This document shows, piece after piece, positions 61,738 to 64,000 of a stretch of DNA of 64,000 bases. The stretch's first letter is position 1. Each line of letters starts with the position of its first letter. The stretch comes from Hirudo medicinalis (lineage: Eukaryota; Annelida; Clitellata; Hirudinida; Hirudinidae). The notes under the pieces are model-generated. The model did no database searches. It saw nothing but the letters and a program-made list of their open reading frames with translations, and was not told the origin of the DNA. The stretch is from assembly GCA_011800805.1 (NCBI GenBank), contig MPNW01000039.1, positions 64,234-128,233 of the forward strand, in the 5' to 3' direction. The translations under genes and the position numbers were made by a program.

Positions 61738-61800
61738 GATGGTGATGATGATGATGATGATGATGATGACGATGACGATGGTGATGACTACGACGCCACG
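61476..61800 (+). repeat. (GAT)n/(GAC)n microsatellite with an ambiguous base
   Basis: Long GAT and GAC array, interrupted by the only N of the window at 61642. It makes spurious poly-Asp and poly-Met frames on the plus strand and poly-His and poly-Ile on the minus strand; none is a gene. The true repeat length is likely uncertain. Confidence 0.95.
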
Positions 61801-62633
61801 ACGACGACGACGATGATAGCGGTGGTGATGTTGCTATTCTTAGTTGATAGAATGTTGAGTTGTTGTTGCTGTTCACAATGTTGTTGATGTTGTCGGTCGG
61901 CATTGCTGGGACAACGACATTCCAAAAAAAGTTGTTCGTCGGTGATTGTTGTTTTAGCAGTTGTTGGTGTTGTCGATGTCGATATAAACACTATTTGTAT
62001 TTGTATTTCATTGTATCCATCATCACCTCATGCATCATACTGATTTTCATCGCCTTTACCATCAGGATCATCATCGTCTTTGTCATCAGCATCATTATCG
62101 ACTTTATCACCATCATGATCATCATCTTCTTCATCATCATCAACAAACTCTCCGTTGAGTTCGGTTAAGCAACTCGGTGACAAGAATTCCGGGCGACACT
62201 AACGACCGTGTCATGAGCGACTTGTGTCGTTCCAACCGCAACTCCACCAGCAGCAGACACTTGTGCTCAATCATGCGTGAAGCGTCATCGATGTCTAAGA
62301 GTTGAGTTGAGGTCTGTCGCTCAACCAACTCGGAATGGACACGTTCCGAAAATGGACCGGTTTTTCTGATTTCTCAATTAGATATTTTAAAAATTTCTTA
62401 AATACTTCTGAATTATTTATTATTGAATAATTTATTCATTTGTATTTACGTCTCAAAATATTTATTCGTTTGCCATGAAAAAACTTTTAGCGGATCATCT
62501 GTTATGAGATCCATTTAACAGTAAGATTGAAAGATGATGAATTTGTCTTAATTATTGTTAAATAAATTATTAACTAATATTAAATTACAATAAAATATTT
62601 ATTCCTATTTAGCAGAAATCTTACTAATGCTAC

Positions 62634-62855
62634 TTGGACAAGTGACGGGCAAAAGTCAACTCGTGGAGAGAAAATGTTTTCAGTACTCCACGGTTTTCAA
62701 GGTTACGGGGTTAGCGGTAGGGCCAGGGCCAAGGATAGGGTTAGAGTTAGGGCCAGGAATAGGGTTAGGGGTAGGGCCAGGTATAGGGTTAGGGTTAAGG
62801 CCGGGTACCAAAGGTCGCCGCCAGTGAGTTGACTTTTTACCCGTCACTTGGCCAA
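62634..62855. mobile_element. Foldback element with telomere-like interior
   Basis: The left end reads TTGGACAAGTGACGGGC and continues AAAAGTCAACTCGTGG; the right end is its inverted complement with a few changes (CCAGTGAGTTGAC, then TTTTTACCCGTCACTTGG), giving inverted repeats of about 33 bases. Between them, 62705-62800 is a minisatellite built from GGGTTAGGG and GGGCCAGG units, that is, degenerate TTAGGG. No clear target-site duplication and no coding capacity. Confidence 0.65.
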
Positions 62856-63003
62856 TTTCATTATTAATGACTCTATTCAGATGAACCTGTTTAATATTCA
62901 TAGATTATAATCATAATTAGTGATTATAAGATTTCAATTTTAAGTCCAATTATTAACTTGTCGAAATTACATGATGTTACTTAAACGTAATCATCACCAT
63001 AGC

Positions 63004-63186
63004 CAGGGCATCACCGACAGAAATTTCAGGCCCCTAGGCAGAGCAGCCTCGGGTCCCTAGGTCCCTAGGCACAGCGGCCAGTGTCCCCTATTTTATGTCA
63101 ATTTAATGGGTAATATAAAAGCAAAAAAAAGGTTTTTAAACTCGGGCGGGACATTTGGACCCCTGCCCTCCCTCTCGTCGGCCCTG
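63004..63186. mobile_element. 183-base hAT-like non-autonomous element
   Basis: Ends are CAGGGCATCACCGACAG and CTCTCGTCGGCCCTG, imperfect inverted repeats starting CAGGGC. Flanking 8-mers ACCATAGC (62996-63003) and GCCATAGC (63187-63194) match at 7 of 8 positions, the size expected for hAT insertion. The interior is GC-rich with repeated CCTAGG units and no transposase. Confidence 0.7.
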
Positions 63187-63868
63187 GCCATAGCCATCAC
63201 TATCGTCACCGTTGTCGTCATCTTCCGTGTTTTAGCTCTTTGTTTTGCGATAGTTTTTACGTTTAATGCATCCTTTCATGTCCGTGCTGCTTACTTCTGC
63301 TTCTTCAATCTTGCTTCCTTTCCTCATTATTCAAGTTTTATTATGAATTCTTATGAATTATTCACTGTTAGAGTTTCGTCATAAGTTGTTATTATAATTA
63401 TTGATACTTCACTGCATAATATTAACATTATGACTATTATTACTATTATTATAATTATTGTTGTAATTATTGTTGTTATTATTATTGTTATTATTATTAT
63501 TATTATTATTAACATTATTATTCAAGTTATCCAACAGTACCCGCCCACCGGATCACGTGATGTGATTTCATCTTTTGAAATGCTTTCTCCATTGACCCCA
63601 TGGACCTCCTACAGTGACGGTGATGATGATGACGATGATGAGTAGAAGGAAGAGGAGGAGGACGATGACGACGACGACGAGATGATGATGATGATGATGT
63701 TGATGATGATGACGACGACGACGTTGGCGAGCAGAAGAGTCATTCATGGACTTGTGGTTTTAGTGTTGTATTTGTTGTGACATTAAGTCCTTGCAATGAG
63801 AAGCAACATGCAGGATTACCTCCAGTACAAGAAACACACACCATCCTCTCATTCATTCGTTCGTCATT

Positions 63869-64000
63869 CACATATTCATTCATTCATTCATTCATTCATT
63901 CATTCATTCATTCATTCATTCATTCATTCATTCATTCATTCATTCACTCACTCACTCACTCACTCACTCACTCACTCACTCACTCACTCACTCACTCACT
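63869..64000 (+). repeat. (ATTC)n then (ACTC)n microsatellite at the window edge
   Basis: A continuous tetranucleotide tract that switches from ATTC to ACTC units near 63945 and runs off the right end of the window. The switch between two related units suggests point mutation followed by expansion. Confidence 0.95.

Larger units (their letters stand above)
58123..64000. other. Repeat-rich intergenic region with no confident gene
   Basis: About 5.9 kb made largely of ATT/TAA, GAT, GTT and ATTC microsatellites, several miniature inverted-repeat elements (listed separately) and moderately GC-rich unique stretches. Three minus-strand stretches read like protein (near 59304-59454, 61308-61396 and 62155-62310) but I could not assign them or link them in one splicing frame. 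Confidence 0.6.

Noticed and set aside
61390..61903. Open frames of 72-150 codons (poly-Asp, poly-Met, poly-His)
   Set aside because: Pure artefact of the GAT/GAC microsatellite, crossing an N.

Overview
Eukaryotic genomic DNA from an AT-rich, intron-rich invertebrate animal. Genes have many short exons (often 60-200 bases) with GT-AG junctions. The gene set is typically metazoan: KIDINS220, TBCD, TMEM164, SEL1L3, SCPEP1, TDRD3, a DYDC1/2-like gene and a Na,K-ATPase alpha paralogue. Trinucleotide and tetranucleotide microsatellites are abundant. The gene content and exon-rich style fit a lophotrochozoan such as an annelid (a leech is my guess), but nothing in the sequence proves the species. 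A single N (61642) and three one-base reading-frame problems suggest a draft assembly.

Layout, left to right: (1) 193-5480, minus: 12 exons of a Na,K-ATPase alpha-like P-type pump whose C-terminal half runs off the left edge. (2) 5859-6665, plus: small DPY30-motif gene, divergent from the pump. (3) 7448-7927, plus: Tc-type transposase DNA-binding relic with a possible intron. (4) 8726-20077, plus: KIDINS220/ARMS, 28 exons. (5) 20787-23348, minus: TMEM164, convergent with KIDINS220. (6) 23897-34513, minus: tubulin cofactor D (TBCD), 33 exons, with retroelement debris in its introns. (7) 35301-39165, plus: BTB-BACK-kelch protein, divergent from TBCD. (8) 40984-50088, minus: SEL1L3, 24 exons. 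(9) 50894-55314, minus: SCPEP1-like serine carboxypeptidase, 12 exons. (10) 55989-58097, plus: TDRD3-like gene ending after its UBA domain. (11) 58123-64000: about 5.9 kb of microsatellites and small hAT-like elements, with a few protein-like minus-strand stretches I could not assign.

The genes are unrelated housekeeping or signalling genes that form no shared pathway. Neighbours are arranged as divergent pairs (0.4-0.8 kb apart), convergent pairs and short tandem gaps. Exon coordinates were worked out by hand from splice sites, phase and protein similarity recalled from memory; individual borders may be off by one or two bases.

Most worth a second look: the pump's altered catalytic motifs (DKSGT for DKTGT, TGAPER for KGAPER); a partial TBCD exon 7 copy fused to a LINE fragment; three introns with GC donors; a TDRD3 homologue without a Tudor domain; several miniature hAT elements with near-perfect 8-base duplications; and a foldback element filled with TTAGGG-like repeats.
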